DNA of 64,000 nt, taken from assembly GCF_040207125.1 (NCBI RefSeq), contig NZ_CP157940.1, positions 930,001 through 994,000 on the forward strand. The letters are read 5' to 3'. Shown in pieces: positions 16,660-26,899 of the stretch; positions within the stretch are counted from its first letter, which is position 1; each line of letters opens with the position of its first letter. The DNA comes from Lacrimispora sp. BS-2. GTDB taxonomy: Bacteria > Bacillota > Clostridia > Lachnospirales > Lachnospiraceae. The notes under the pieces are model-generated. The model did no database searches. It was not told the origin of the DNA and saw only the letters and a program-made list of their open reading frames with translations. Both the position numbers and the translations under genes were made by a program.

Positions 16660-16689
16660 GGGTCCGCTCCTTTTAAAAGGAACGGACCC
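16660..16689 (+). other. Perfect hairpin at the metF deletion point
   Basis: GGGTCCG (16660-16666) and CGGACCC (16683-16689) flank the palindrome TCCTTTTAAAAGGA (16668-16681). TCCTTTTAA also occurs at the end of the metF remnant, so the two copies could mark a recombination junction. There is no run of T after it, so terminator activity is doubtful. Confidence 0.6.
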
Positions 16690-16718
16690 ATTTAAAATGA
16701 GAAAACGGAGGAACAGCA

Positions 16719-17363
16719 ATGGAAATCAGCCGAAGGGAGATCCGGAGATATCTGGGATACGGGAAAAATGAAGGAGATGAAGCCGTAAATGCCCTGATCG
16801 AGGAATGTATCAGGGAGCTTACGGCTGCAGCATCACCAAAAAGCATAAGCCGGGTATATCCCCTTAAGCTGCTTTCTGATGACTGGATCGATTTTACCGT
16901 ATTTAAGACAAGAAGCCGGAACTTAAGCCGGAATTTACAGGATTGTGAACAGGTGATCTTATTTGCTGCCACTTTAGGCGCAAGGGTGGATGTGCTTTTG
17001 CATAAGTATACAAAACTGCAGATGAGCAAGGCGGTCACCATGCAGGCGGCAGCTACCGCCGTGATTGAGGAATATTGTGATGAAGAGAACCGGAAGCTGA
17101 AGAAGGAGTATGAGGACAGGAAGCTGTACTTAAGGCCCAGATTCAGCCCGGGCTATGGAGATTTTCCCTTAGAGTGCCAGAAGGATATTACAGCAGTTTT
17201 GGAAACGCCCAAAAGGATCGGTATCATGCTGACGGACAGCCTTCTCATGACTCCGTCAAAGTCCGTTACCGCGGTGATGGGTGTCAGCGGACAGCCTTAC
17301 CGCTGTGAGATAAAGGGATGTGAATCCTGTGGAAAAACGGACTGTGCATACCGGAGAGATTAA
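16719..17363 (+). CDS. MetH activation-domain protein (stand-alone)
   Basis: A 214-residue protein matching the C-terminal reactivation domain of cobalamin-dependent methionine synthase, which binds S-adenosylmethionine and reductively remethylates inactive cob(II)alamin. Support: the R-x-x-x-R-Y-L-G-Y start, the R-F-S-P-G-Y-G-D-F-P-L motif characteristic of the SAM site, and a C-terminal C-E-S-C-G-K-T-D-C-A-Y cluster that the fused E. coli domain lacks. GGAGG precedes ATG 16719. The following metH lacks this domain, so the pair together reconstitutes the enzyme. The cysteine cluster suggests a metal or Fe-S site, possibly for an electron donor; this is inference. Confidence 0.88.
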   Translation: MEISRREIRRYLGYGKNEGDEAVNALIEECIRELTAAASPKSISRVYPLKLLSDDWIDFTVFKTRSRNLSRNLQDCEQVILFAATLGARVDVLLHKYTKLQMSKAVTMQAAATAVIEEYCDEENRKLKKEYEDRKLYLRPRFSPGYGDFPLECQKDITAVLETPKRIGIMLTDSLLMTPSKSVTAVMGVSGQPYRCEIKGCESCGKTDCAYRRD

Positions 17364-17390
17364 AAGATACGAACGCAGATGGAGGAATGT

Positions 17391-19829
17391 ATGGCAGGGA
17401 TTTTAGAAGAGATAAAAAAGAGGATGGTATTTTTTGACGGAGGAACAGGAAGCCTTTTACAGGCCAGCGGCCTTGAGCCGGGAGAACTGCCGGAAACCTG
17501 GAACGTGAAACAGCCGGATATTATAACGAAACTTCACCGTGATTATCTGGAAGCAGGTGCGGACATCATAAAGACCAATACCTTTGGAGCCAATGGGCTG
17601 AAATTCCATAAAGGTGCGGAATTTGATCTGGAAGAGGTGGTGACCGCAGCGTTGCAGAATGCCAGAAAAGCGGTGGAGACAGCTTCTTATCCGGCCGGAA
17701 AGGAAAAGGGGTATATTGCCCTTGATCTAGGCCCTACGGGAAAGCTTTTAAAGCCTCTGGGAGATTTAGACTTTGAGGATGCCTATGAGATGTTTTCCCA
17801 GGTAGTTAAAATCGGGGAACGGGAGGGAGCGGACCTGGTGCTCATTGAGACCATGAGCGACAGCTATGAGGCAAAGGCTGCTGTGCTGGCTGCAAAGGAA
17901 AACAGCAGCCTTCCCGTGTTCGTGACCATGATCTTTGATGATAAGGGAAAGCTTTTGACCGGAGGAAATGTTGAATCCACGGTTGCCCTTTTAGAGGGCC
18001 TGGGAGTTGACGCCCTGGGCATAAACTGCGGCCTGGGCCCGGTGCAGATGAAGGGCATATTAACGGATATCATGAAGGTGGTTTCCATACCGGTTATTGT
18101 GAATCCCAATGCAGGACTTCCAAGAAGCGAAGGCGGGAAAACGGTATATGATATCGATGCAGGAGAGTTTGCGGCTGCCATGAAGGAAATTGCAGAGGAA
18201 GGAGCCTGTGTGATCGGCGGCTGCTGCGGAACCACGCCGGAGCACATAGAGAAAACAGTGGCTCTTTGCAGGAATTTCCCTGTAAGGCTGCCGGAAAAGA
18301 AAAACCGTACCGTGATATCTTCCTATGCACAGGCGGTTGTAATTGACAATGACCCGGTCATCATCGGGGAGAGGATCAATCCAACGGGAAAATCCAAATT
18401 TAAACAGGCGCTTAGGGATCATAACCTGGAATACATTCTCAGAGAGGGAGTGGCCCAGCAGGACAATGGAGCACACGTCCTGGATGTGAATGTAGGACTT
18501 CCGGAAATTGATGAGCCTTCCATGATGGTGGAAGTGATAAGGGAGCTTCAGAGCATCATTGACCTGCCCCTTCAGATCGATACCTCCAATACAGAGGCAA
18601 TGGAACGGGCAATGAGGGTTTATAACGGAAAACCTCTGATTAATTCCGTAAACGGGAAAAAGGAAGTGATGGAGGCCGTTTTCCCTCTGGTAAAACGGTA
18701 TGGAGGCGTTGTGGTCGCCCTGGCCCTTGATGAAGACGGCATTCCGGAAACTGCAGAAGGCAGGATCACCGTTGCAAAGAAAATCTATGATAAGGCCGCA
18801 GAATATGGAATTGAGAAAAAAGACATTATTATAGATGCCCTCTGCATGACTGTCAGCTCCGACAGCAGAGGGGCACTGACCACCCTTGAAACCTTAAGAC
18901 GTGTCCGGGATGAACTGGGAGGCAGAACCATACTGGGTGTGTCCAACATTTCCTTCGGGCTGCCCCAGAGGGAAATCATCAATGCCGCATTTTTTACAAT
19001 GGCCCTTCAAAATGGCTTAAGCGCAGCTATCATAAACCCCAATTCAGAAGCAATGATGCGTTCCTACTACAGCTTTCGGACTCTTGCGGATCTGGACCCT
19101 CAGTGCAGCGGTTATATCTCAGTCTACAGCGGCCAGGTAGCCACTCTCGGTGAAACAGTGAGGCAGGGAAACTCTTCCCTGGCAGGAGGTACTTCCGGAG
19201 GTGAGATGACTCTGTCGGAAAGCATTGCAAAAGGCCTAAAGGACCGGGCATATACGGCAGTGACAGAACTCTTAAGGGACCAGGAGCCTTTAGTTATAAT
19301 AAACGGGGAAATGATCCCGGCCCTGGACCGGGTGGGAAAAGGCTTTGAAAATGGAACGGTATTCCTTCCCCAGCTTCTTATGAGTGCGGAAGCGGCAAAG
19401 GCAGCCTTTGAGGTTATAAAGGAGAAAATGGCTGAGGGCGGCGTGGCTCAGGAGAAAAAAGGAAAGATCATCCTGGCTACGGTCAAGGGAGATATTCATG
19501 ATATCGGAAAGAATATTGTTAAGGTCCTTCTGGAAAACTATGGTTATGATGTCATTGACTTAGGAAAGGACGTTCCGCCGGAAAAAATCGTGGAAACAGC
19601 GGTAAAGGATGAAGTAAAACTGGTAGGCCTAAGCGCCCTCATGACCACCACAGTTCCCAGCATGGAAGAGACCATCAGGCAGCTCAATGAGACCGCTCCT
19701 TTTGTAAAGGTAATGGTAGGAGGCGCGGTACTTACAGAAGGATATGCAAAGACCATTGGCGCCGACCAGTATTGCCGGGATGCCATGGCTTCAGTAAACT
19801 ATGCAGAGGGAATTTTTCAGACAAAATAA
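17391..19829 (+). CDS. metH: Cobalamin-dependent methionine synthase, lacking the activation domain
   Basis: Transfers a methyl group from 5-methyl-THF to homocysteine via cobalamin. Domains in order: homocysteine-binding barrel (residues ~1-290; zinc ligands in G-I-N-C-G and G-G-C-C-G-T), pterin-binding barrel (~310-580; G-E-R-I-N-P-T-G-K), B12 cap and B12 domain (~610-812; G-D-I-H-D-I-G-K-N-I-V, whose His ligates cobalt). At about 812 residues it is far shorter than the 1227-residue E. coli enzyme, because the SAM/activation domain is a separate upstream gene. ATG 17391 is preceded by GGAGG. It needs methyl-THF, yet the nearby metF is truncated. Confidence 0.95.
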   Translation: MAGILEEIKKRMVFFDGGTGSLLQASGLEPGELPETWNVKQPDIITKLHRDYLEAGADIIKTNTFGANGLKFHKGAEFDLEEVVTAALQNARKAVETASYPAGKEKGYIALDLGPTGKLLKPLGDLDFEDAYEMFSQVVKIGEREGADLVLIETMSDSYEAKAAVLAAKENSSLPVFVTMIFDDKGKLLTGGNVESTVALLEGLGVDALGINCGLGPVQMKGILTDIMKVVSIPVIVNPNAGLPRSEGGKTVYDIDAGEFAAAMKEIAEEGACVIGGCCGTTPEHIEKTVALCRNFPVRLPEKKNRTVISSYAQAVVIDNDPVIIGERINPTGKSKFKQALRDHNLEYILREGVAQQDNGAHVLDVNVGLPEIDEPSMMVEVIRELQSIIDLPLQIDTSNTEAMERAMRVYNGKPLINSVNGKKEVMEAVFPLVKRYGGVVVALALDEDGIPETAEGRITVAKKIYDKAAEYGIEKKDIIIDALCMTVSSDSRGALTTLETLRRVRDELGGRTILGVSNISFGLPQREIINAAFFTMALQNGLSAAIINPNSEAMMRSYYSFRTLADLDPQCSGYISVYSGQVATLGETVRQGNSSLAGGTSGGEMTLSESIAKGLKDRAYTAVTELLRDQEPLVIINGEMIPALDRVGKGFENGTVFLPQLLMSAEAAKAAFEVIKEKMAEGGVAQEKKGKIILATVKGDIHDIGKNIVKVLLENYGYDVIDLGKDVPPEKIVETAVKDEVKLVGLSALMTTTVPSMEETIRQLNETAPFVKVMVGGAVLTEGYAKTIGADQYCRDAMASVNYAEGIFQTK

Positions 19830-19838
19830 GCCGTCTCA

Positions 19839-19866
19839 TTGACAAATATAGAATGAATGGTATAAT
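19839..19866 (+). promoter_or_regulatory. Strong promoter of the trpS leader
   Basis: Perfect TTGACA (19839-19844) and perfect TATAAT (19861-19866), 16-bp spacer. The predicted start near 19873 coincides with the conserved 5' flank (AAGCAATGAG) of structured element copy B. Confidence 0.85.
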
Positions 19867-19872
19867 ATCCAC

Positions 19873-20014
19873 GAAAGCAATGAGTAGTGCGAAACAGGCC
19901 ACGAGAAGATTTTCGTTGTGCTTGCACATAAGAAAATCTTTTCATGGCCTGTTTCATAGGACGAATGCCCGTGAGCGAACGAATCCTCCGGATTCGTTCG
20001 CTGCACTACGGATT
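19873..20014 (+). ncRNA. Structured RNA element, copy B (trpS leader)
   Basis: Same architecture as 9571-9720. P1 is GTAGTGC (19884-19890) with GCACTAC (20003-20009). P2 pairs 19891-19914 with 19932-19955 (23 of 24 positions paired, counting one G-T) and is capped by GTGC-TT-GCAC, where copy A has GAGC-TT-GCTC: a compensatory change. The joining segment ATAGGACGAATGCCCGT (19956-19972) matches copy A at 16 of 17 positions. P3 is 13 bp (19974-19986 with 19990-20002) and abuts P1. CGGAT follows. It fills the trpS 5' leader from the predicted transcription start to the ribosome site. There is no T-box consensus. Function unknown; it could be a cis-regulator or a stable small RNA. Confidence 0.78.
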
Positions 20015-20042
20015 CACGATATAAAAATCTGGAGGAACAAAC

Positions 20043-21134
20043 ATGAAAAAGATCATATTAACAGGGGACCGGCCCACCGGAAAGCTTCATATCGGCCATT
20101 ACGTTGGTTCATTAAAGCGCAGGGTAGAGCTGCAGAATTCCGGTGAATTTGACGAGATTTTTATTATGATTGCGGATGCCCAGGCACTTACGGACAATTC
20201 GGATAATCCGGAAAAGGTTCGTCAGAATATTATTGAAGTTGCGCTGGATTACCTTTCCTGCGGACTGGACCCGAAGAAATGTACCCTTTTCATCCAGTCA
20301 CAGATACCTGAGCTAACAGAGCTGTCCTTTTACTATATGAATCTGGTAACCGTATCCAGGCTACAGCGGAATCCTACTGTAAAATCAGAGATTGCCATGA
20401 GGAATTTTGAAACCAGCATTCCGGTAGGCTTCTTTACCTATCCCATCAGCCAGGCAGCTGACATTACGGCGTTCCAGGCCACCACGGTGCCCGTAGGAGA
20501 GGACCAGGAGCCAATGATTGAGCAGACCAGGGAAATAGTGCGTAAGTTTAATTCCGTGTACGGAGAAGCTTTAGTAGAGCCGGAGATTCTGCTTCCTGAT
20601 AACAAAGCCTGCTTACGGCTTCCAGGTACCGATGGAAAGGCCAAGATGAGCAAGTCCCTCGGAAACTGCATCTATTTATCCGATCCGGAAGAAGAAGTAA
20701 AGAAAAAGGTCATGAGCATGTATACAGATCCTAACCACATCCAGGTTTCCGACCCAGGAGAAATAGAAGGAAACACAGTATTCACCTACCTGGATGCATT
20801 CTGCAAGGATGAAGATTTTGAAAAGTATCTGCCAGATTATAAAAATCTTGACGAGCTTAAAGACCACTACAGACGCGGCGGCTTAGGCGATGTAAAGGTA
20901 AAGCGGTTCTTAAACAGCATTCTCCAGGCGGAGTTAGAACCTATCCGCAGGAGAAGAAAAGAATACGAGGCCAACATCCCTTACGTATACCAGATATTAA
21001 AAGAAGGAAGCGAAAAGGCAGAGGCAATGGCAGCCCGTACCTTAAAGGGTGTAAAGGAAGCCATGAAGATCAATTATTTTGACGATCTGGAATACATTGA
21101 AGAGCAGGCAAGAAAGTATAAGGGCCAGGAATAG
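20043..21134 (+). CDS. trpS: Tryptophanyl-tRNA synthetase
   Basis: Class I aminoacyl-tRNA synthetase charging tRNA-Trp. The HIGH-type motif appears as H-I-G-H-Y in [12 protein letters not shown], and the KMSKS loop as [12 protein letters not shown]-x-Q-A-L-T-D-N and P-V-G-E-D-Q are also typical. The 363-residue length fits the larger clostridial type. GGAGG is 8 nt upstream of ATG 20043. The leader contains structured element copy B instead of the T-box riboswitch that controls trpS in many Firmicutes. The 80-residue gene at 21143 follows after 8 nt. Confidence 0.96.
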   Translation: MKKIILTGDRPTGKLHIGHYVGSLKRRVELQNSGEFDEIFIMIADAQALTDNSDNPEKVRQNIIEVALDYLSCGLDPKKCTLFIQSQIPELTELSFYYMNLVTVSRLQRNPTVKSEIAMRNFETSIPVGFFTYPISQAADITAFQATTVPVGEDQEPMIEQTREIVRKFNSVYGEALVEPEILLPDNKACLRLPGTDGKAKMSKSLGNCIYLSDPEEEVKKKVMSMYTDPNHIQVSDPGEIEGNTVFTYLDAFCKDEDFEKYLPDYKNLDELKDHYRRGGLGDVKVKRFLNSILQAELEPIRRRRKEYEANIPYVYQILKEGSEKAEAMAARTLKGVKEAMKINYFDDLEYIEEQARKYKGQE

Positions 21135-21142
21135 AGGCGTAT

Positions 21143-21385
21143 ATGAAGATTGTTTCCATTACCGAGATATTGGAATGCAATGAATTTATAAAAGGCAAAG
21201 GCCTGGAATTTAAGATTCATTTAAGAGATGCCTGCGGCAAACAGTCCTGCTGGATCGAATCAGTTCATGATAAAAACAGCAGCGGGCAATGGGAGGAGCT
21301 TTATAAGGCTTTGGAGGAGTTTTTTGGCAGGCTCCGGTTCCGGCTGGAATACGGAGAGGATAAAACAAACTTCTGGCTGTTGTAA
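21143..21385 (+). CDS. Small hypothetical protein downstream of trpS
   Basis: An 80-residue soluble protein that I do not recognise. It is mixed alpha/beta in appearance, ends in aromatic residues (N-F-W-L-L) and has two cysteines around residues 31-36. GAGG lies just upstream of ATG 21143, and the gap to trpS is only 8 nt, so the pair is likely co-transcribed. A very strong terminator follows immediately. Confidence 0.65.
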   Translation: MKIVSITEILECNEFIKGKGLEFKIHLRDACGKQSCWIESVHDKNSSGQWEELYKALEEFFGRLRFRLEYGEDKTNFWLL

Positions 21386-21395
21386 CGCGACCGAC

Positions 21396-21450
21396 AAAAA
21401 TGCCGGGGAAGTGCAAAGAAAAAAATCTTTGCACTTCCCCGGCATTTTTT
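21396..21450 (+). terminator. Strong bidirectional terminator
   Basis: A perfect 24-bp stem (21396-21419 with 21426-21449) with a 6-A loop, A-tract before and T-tract after. It can act on both strands. Confidence 0.93.
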
Positions 21451-21709
21451 GCAATGTAAATAATCCTTCTCAATATTTTACCCTGATACCAATTATCAAC
21501 CTCACCAACCGGCCCATATGAGCCACCCTCCGAAGTAGGCCTGCCCGCTTTACCGGTCATACAAATATTCAATGAAAACCAGGTAATAAGTTCCGATTGT
21601 TCTCTTTAAATAAGTAATATTAATTAAGTATTTAACTTATATTAGTCATTCTAATAAAATGAAATTAATATAAATAATAAATAAAGCATTAAAACTTTAT
21701 TAAATTTTC
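21451..21709 (+). other. AT-rich intergenic stretch without a recognised gene
   Basis: The first half is of ordinary composition and open on the minus strand, but without a ribosome site or recognisable protein. The second half (from about 21600) is very AT-rich and leads into the promoter at 21710. Confidence 0.5.
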
Positions 21710-21738
21710 TTGAACAAATAACAAAAAAACTTTATAAT
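21710..21738 (+). promoter_or_regulatory. Promoter of the NCS2 purine permease
   Basis: TTGAAC (21710-21715), 17 bp, TATAAT (21733-21738), in an AT-rich UP-element-like context. The leader is only about 50 nt, too short for a purine riboswitch. Confidence 0.75.
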
Positions 21739-21795
21739 TACATGGTAATTAAGAAACGTCAGTCTCTTAAAATAAAATCAAAAAGGAGCTTTACC

Positions 21796-23151
21796 ATGGA
21801 GCAGTTCTTTAAACTCAAGGAAAATGGAACGAATGTCACAACTGAGGTTATAGCCGGAATCACCACATTTTTTGCCATGGCGTACATAGTTATAGTAAAT
21901 CCTAATACATTAAGTCAGGCAGGTATGGAGTGGGGAGCGGTATTTTTAGCGACCATCATTTCTGCGATTATAGGTACCTTAATTATGGGCCTTGTGGCCA
22001 ATGTACCATATGCTCAGGCACCTGGTATGGGATTAAACGCATTTTTTGTTTACACGGTTTGTTTTGGACTAAAATTCACATGGCAGCAGGCTTTATCAAT
22101 GGTTTTCATCTGCGGACTCCTTAATATTTTTATCACTGTGACCAGTATCCGTAAGTATATTATTAAAGCCATCCCTGTAAGCCTGCAAAATGCCATTGGC
22201 GGTGGTATTGGTATCTTTATTGCATACATAGGTCTTTTGAATGCAGGTGCCATCAATTTTGCGGCAGGTGTTCCTGCAATGTCTGTGATCTCAACAAAAG
22301 CACTTATATTATTCATCATAGGTCTTGTATTAATCGTTGTATTGACTGTAATGGACGTAAAGGGCGGCATTTTAATTGGCATTGTCTTAACAACTTTGAT
22401 CGGTATTCCATTAGGCATTACAAAAACAGGCGATACCGTTAATTTTTCAGAAGCCTTGTCAGTGCTTCCAACCACCTTTGGCGTAATTTTTACGGCAGAC
22501 GGGCTTCCTGCCTTATTTAACGATATGGCAAAGCTTCCTATTGTACTAATTACTATTTTCTCTTTCAGCTTATCCGATACATTTGATACAATCGGAACCT
22601 TCATTGGAACAGGCCGCAGAAGCGGAATCTTTAGTGCGGAGGATGAAGCTTCCTTAGAGTTGGGCAAAGGATTTTCTTCCAAGATGGATAAAGCGTTATT
22701 TGCAGATGCCACAGCGACTTCCATAGGAGCCATTTTCGGCACCTCAAACACGACTACCTATGTGGAAAGTGCGGCAGGGATCGGAGCCGGCGGACGTACC
22801 GGCCTTACTTCCGTAGTTGTAGCTGCCTGCTTTGCCTTAAGTGCATTTTTATCCTCCTTTATCAGCGCTATTCCATCTGTAGCAACGGCGCCAGCCCTTG
22901 TTATTGTTGGGTGTATGATGATCTCTTCGTTCAAGGAAATTGATTGGACCCAGCTGGAAGAAGCAATTCCGGCTTTCTTTGCAGGCGTATTCATGGCACT
23001 TTGTTACAGCATTTCTTATGGAATTGCAACAGCGTTTATTTTCTACTGTATCGTAAAGATCTGCAAAAAGAAAGCAAATGAGTTGAATCCTATTATTGTA
23101 GTGGCAACAATTCTGTTTATCATAAACTTTATATTACAGGCGTTTTTATAA
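21796..23151 (+). CDS. NCS2-family purine (adenine/guanine/hypoxanthine) permease
   Basis: Polytopic membrane transporter of the AzgA/PbuG branch of NCS2. Visible features: the N-terminal E-V-I-A-G-I-T-T-F-F-A-M-A-Y-I, A-P-G-M-G-L-N-A-F-F-V-Y, S-D-T-F-D-T-I-G-T and T-S-N-T-T-T-Y-V-E-S-A-A-G-I, with about 12 hydrophobic helices over 451 residues. These motifs indicate proton-coupled guanine/hypoxanthine or adenine uptake. I chose ATG 21796, 5-6 nt after AAAAGGAG; a start at 21742 would lie at or before the predicted transcript 5' end. It is flanked by its own promoter and terminator. Confidence 0.92.
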   Translation: MEQFFKLKENGTNVTTEVIAGITTFFAMAYIVIVNPNTLSQAGMEWGAVFLATIISAIIGTLIMGLVANVPYAQAPGMGLNAFFVYTVCFGLKFTWQQALSMVFICGLLNIFITVTSIRKYIIKAIPVSLQNAIGGGIGIFIAYIGLLNAGAINFAAGVPAMSVISTKALILFIIGLVLIVVLTVMDVKGGILIGIVLTTLIGIPLGITKTGDTVNFSEALSVLPTTFGVIFTADGLPALFNDMAKLPIVLITIFSFSLSDTFDTIGTFIGTGRRSGIFSAEDEASLELGKGFSSKMDKALFADATATSIGAIFGTSNTTTYVESAAGIGAGGRTGLTSVVVAACFALSAFLSSFISAIPSVATAPALVIVGCMMISSFKEIDWTQLEEAIPAFFAGVFMALCYSISYGIATAFIFYCIVKICKKKANELNPIIVVATILFIINFILQAFL

Positions 23152-23213
23152 TTCATATTTTAAAAACTGTTCTAAGAAAAGTAAGAAAAATCGGGTAATA
23201 CAATTTCAAACTC

Positions 23214-23256
23214 AAGCTTTTGTCCCTGTGTAAAGCAGGGGCAGAAGTTTTTTCTT
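23214..23256 (+). terminator. Terminator after purine permease
   Basis: The stem CTTTTGTCCCTG/CAGGGGCAGAAG is followed by TTTTTTCTTTT. Confidence 0.8.
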
Positions 23257-23292
23257 TTATGGAGAAGTCAGTAATAATTATCAATGCCAGTA

Positions 23293-23321
23293 TTGAAGTT
23301 TCTGGTAAAATGTGCTATAAT
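23293..23321 (+). promoter_or_regulatory. Promoter of eno
   Basis: TTGAAG (23293-23298), 17 bp, TATAAT (23316-23321). It leaves a leader of about 228 nt before the enolase start. Confidence 0.8.
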
Positions 23322-23327
23322 CACAAT

Positions 23328-24855
<1,528 letters not shown>

Positions 24856-24868
24856 AGAATGGGGGAAA

Positions 24869-24911
24869 GCCCGGCAGGTCTTAAAGGACAGACCTGCCGG
24901 GCCTGTTTTAT
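24869..24911 (+). terminator. Terminator after eno
   Basis: GCCCGGCAGGTC pairs perfectly with GACCTGCCGGGC around a 10-nt loop; CTGTTTTA follows. Confidence 0.9.
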
Positions 24912-25201
24912 AGAGTGGAAAAAGAATTGATGAAAGAGGCAAAAGATGATATGCTATAAGCCATAAGAAATCAAATGAGGATACGTTTGAACCATAAAGA
25001 GATGGAGGTCAGCCCTGGGGTCCCCCTGAAGATGGAAAATGGAGTAATCGATTGTATATACAGAAAAAGATAGAAAAAAATCGGGAATATACAAGGCCTT
25101 CTTTCAATACAATGAACAATAGCGTAATGGCGCCAAAGGCAGTCCTGAGCCGGGCTCATTGCCTGCAGAAATAAATGTATTTGAAAGAGAGATGAAAAAA
25201 G
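24912..25201 (+). other. Intergenic stretch before the MBL hydrolase gene
   Basis: About 290 bases with no recognised gene. A weak promoter-like pair (TTGATG, 17 bp, TATGCT) lies near 24927-24955. Nothing else could be supported. Confidence 0.35.
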
Positions 25202-25849
25202 TTGGCAGAAGTAAAACGGATCAGGTGCGGGAGCGTGAACAGCTATCTGATTGAGGAACATGGAAGAGCCATTCTTGTGGATGCAGGAAGAAACGGATCA
25301 GAAGAAAAAATACTGGCACAGTGCCGGAAAACAAAGGTGGAACTGATCCTACTCACCCATGGTCATGTGGATCATGTGCAGAATACGGCCTATCTTAAGA
25401 AGAAACTGGGAGTACCGGTAGCCATTCATAAGGAGGATTTAAGCCTTATAAAGAATAATTTTATGGAACATCTCCGTTTTCAGGGGATGCTGGGAATGGC
25501 GGTTGCAGAGGTTTCAGCAAAAAGCTCAGAAACAGACCGGATACCTGAATTTACCCCGGAGGTTTTAATAAATGAGGGAGACTGGCTGAAGGATTATGGA
25601 ATCAATGCCAGGATCATGGGGCTTCCCGGTCATACCAGAGGGTCCATAGGAATTGATCTTGATGGAAAAGCTGTCATTGTTGGTGATGCATTGATGAACA
25701 TGTTTTATCCCGGGCTGTCCCTGGTGTACTGGGACAGGGCAGAGATGTTAAAAAGCGCGGATAAGATTAGCGCCCTTGGCGCAAGAAAGGTATATTTCGG
25801 CCATGGAGGTCCGGTGGAAAACCGGGCGTGGAACAAGGCAGGGATTTAG
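25202..25849 (+). CDS. MBL-fold metallo-hydrolase
   Basis: Metallo-beta-lactamase-fold hydrolase of the glyoxalase II-like group, 215 residues. The metal-binding motif T-H-G-H-V-D-H is near residue 58, the second His is in G-L-P-G-H-T-R-G-S, the bridging Asp in I-V-G-D-A, and a terminal F-G-H-G-G supplies the last ligand. Substrate cannot be told from sequence. The only well-placed initiator is TTG 25202 behind an A/G-rich stretch, a weak site. An Sfp-type transferase gene follows after 18 nt, so they may be co-transcribed. Confidence 0.85.
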   Translation: MAEVKRIRCGSVNSYLIEEHGRAILVDAGRNGSEEKILAQCRKTKVELILLTHGHVDHVQNTAYLKKKLGVPVAIHKEDLSLIKNNFMEHLRFQGMLGMAVAEVSAKSSETDRIPEFTPEVLINEGDWLKDYGINARIMGLPGHTRGSIGIDLDGKAVIVGDALMNMFYPGLSLVYWDRAEMLKSADKISALGARKVYFGHGGPVENRAWNKAGI

Positions 25850-25867
25850 ACAAAGGTTTAAGACGGT

Positions 25868-26482
25868 ATGGTACGGATTTATCTGGAAAGGTATGAAACC
25901 TCCCAAGAAAAGAAAAAATGGGAGCAAGAGCACGAGCTTGGAAAAAAACTTCTTCATACGGGATTGAAGGATTTATATGGAATCGGTTCAGAATTACAGA
26001 ATCAGCCGGTCATTTTACAAGGGGAGCATGGCAAACCCTATTTAAAGGACTTTCCTGACATCCATTATAACATCAGCCATACGGATGGCATGGTGGCCTG
26101 TGCAATAGGAGACAGGCAGTTGGGAATTGATGTGGAGAGGATACGGCCCTTTCGGCAAAATATCCTTAAAAAGGTTTTTTCTGATGCCGAAAGACACCGT
26201 ATGGAGGAAATATCGGAGGAAGATCGTTCCCAGTACTTTTTTCAAATATGGACATTAAAGGAAAGCTACCTTAAGGCGACAGGCTTAGGTATTACCATCC
26301 CCCTGACTACCATTTCTTTTGAATGGAAGGAGGAGGCTTTTTTTGCATGCTCTGTTCCGGGCGCGTCTTTTCATCAGACCATGCTGGAGGGAGATTATGT
26401 TCTTTCCATATGCACCATAGGAGATGAGGAAATTAATTTTGGGCAGAACCTTGTTTTTTCTGACAAAGACGAAAGCCTTTAG
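25868..26482 (+). CDS. 4'-phosphopantetheinyl transferase (Sfp type)
   Basis: Transfers phosphopantetheine from CoA to a serine of carrier proteins. The core motifs are present: G-K-P-Y-L, I-H-Y-N-I-S-H-T, the Mg-binding G-I-D-V-E-R-I-R, and W-T-L-K-E-S-Y-L-K-A-T-G. At 204 residues it is in the normal range for Sfp/AcpT enzymes. It is not flanked by a polyketide or peptide synthetase, so its carrier partner lies outside the window. It follows the MBL hydrolase at 18 nt. Start ATG 25868 has no clear ribosome site, suggesting coupling to the upstream gene. Confidence 0.9.
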   Translation: MVRIYLERYETSQEKKKWEQEHELGKKLLHTGLKDLYGIGSELQNQPVILQGEHGKPYLKDFPDIHYNISHTDGMVACAIGDRQLGIDVERIRPFRQNILKKVFSDAERHRMEEISEEDRSQYFFQIWTLKESYLKATGLGITIPLTTISFEWKEEAFFACSVPGASFHQTMLEGDYVLSICTIGDEEINFGQNLVFSDKDESL

Positions 26483-26899
26483 ACCGGGCTTTGCTTTCAG
26501 AAATTATAAGGCCTGAAAGGGTCGGCACGATTGTGCAGGCAGACTGGAAGCGTCCAGGCCCCAAAACAGAATATTTAATAAGTTCTTTGTATCAGCAAGT
26601 TTGTAAAAACCCAGATGGAAGGGGAGAATTGCCAGTACGGAAACCTTGAACAGAAGGCCATAAAAGAAAATGAGCCTTTGTGTTTCAACGGTCCCATGGC
26701 CGTATTCTCCTATTTTTTTGTGATTACGGAATAAGCGGCCCAGGTAACAGAGGCAGCCAGTCAAAGAGGGCTGTAAAATATGTCCTGCAGAATGCCCTTA
26801 ATATTGAAAAATGGTATTTTGCCAAGAATAAGGCTTATGAAATCATAAAAAACGGGCAAAAATCTCATAAGGAATAAAAAGCAGATTGGAGGAAAAAAC
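26483..26899 (+). other. Intergenic stretch with decayed coding-like segments
   Basis: No gene could be supported. A short GGCTTT hairpin overlaps the sfp stop region. The minus strand is open over about 26504-26764 with a hydrophobic segment, but it has no ribosome site and I recognise no family. The end carries GGAGG for cfa. Confidence 0.4.

Noticed and set aside
19873..20042. T-box riboswitch before trpS
   Set aside because: No AGGGTGGNACCGCG-type T-box sequence, specifier loop or terminator; the structure is a different three-way junction.
21210..21572. 120-codon minus-strand open frame over the terminator region
   Set aside because: It runs through the perfect terminator and the antisense of the small gene at 21143; not plausible as a gene.
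21739..21795. Purine riboswitch before the NCS2 permease
   Set aside because: The leader is only about 50 nt and lacks the conserved purine-aptamer loops.
26504..26764. 86-codon minus-strand open frame with a hydrophobic segment
   Set aside because: No ribosome site, no recognised family and no promoter; probably chance or decayed sequence.
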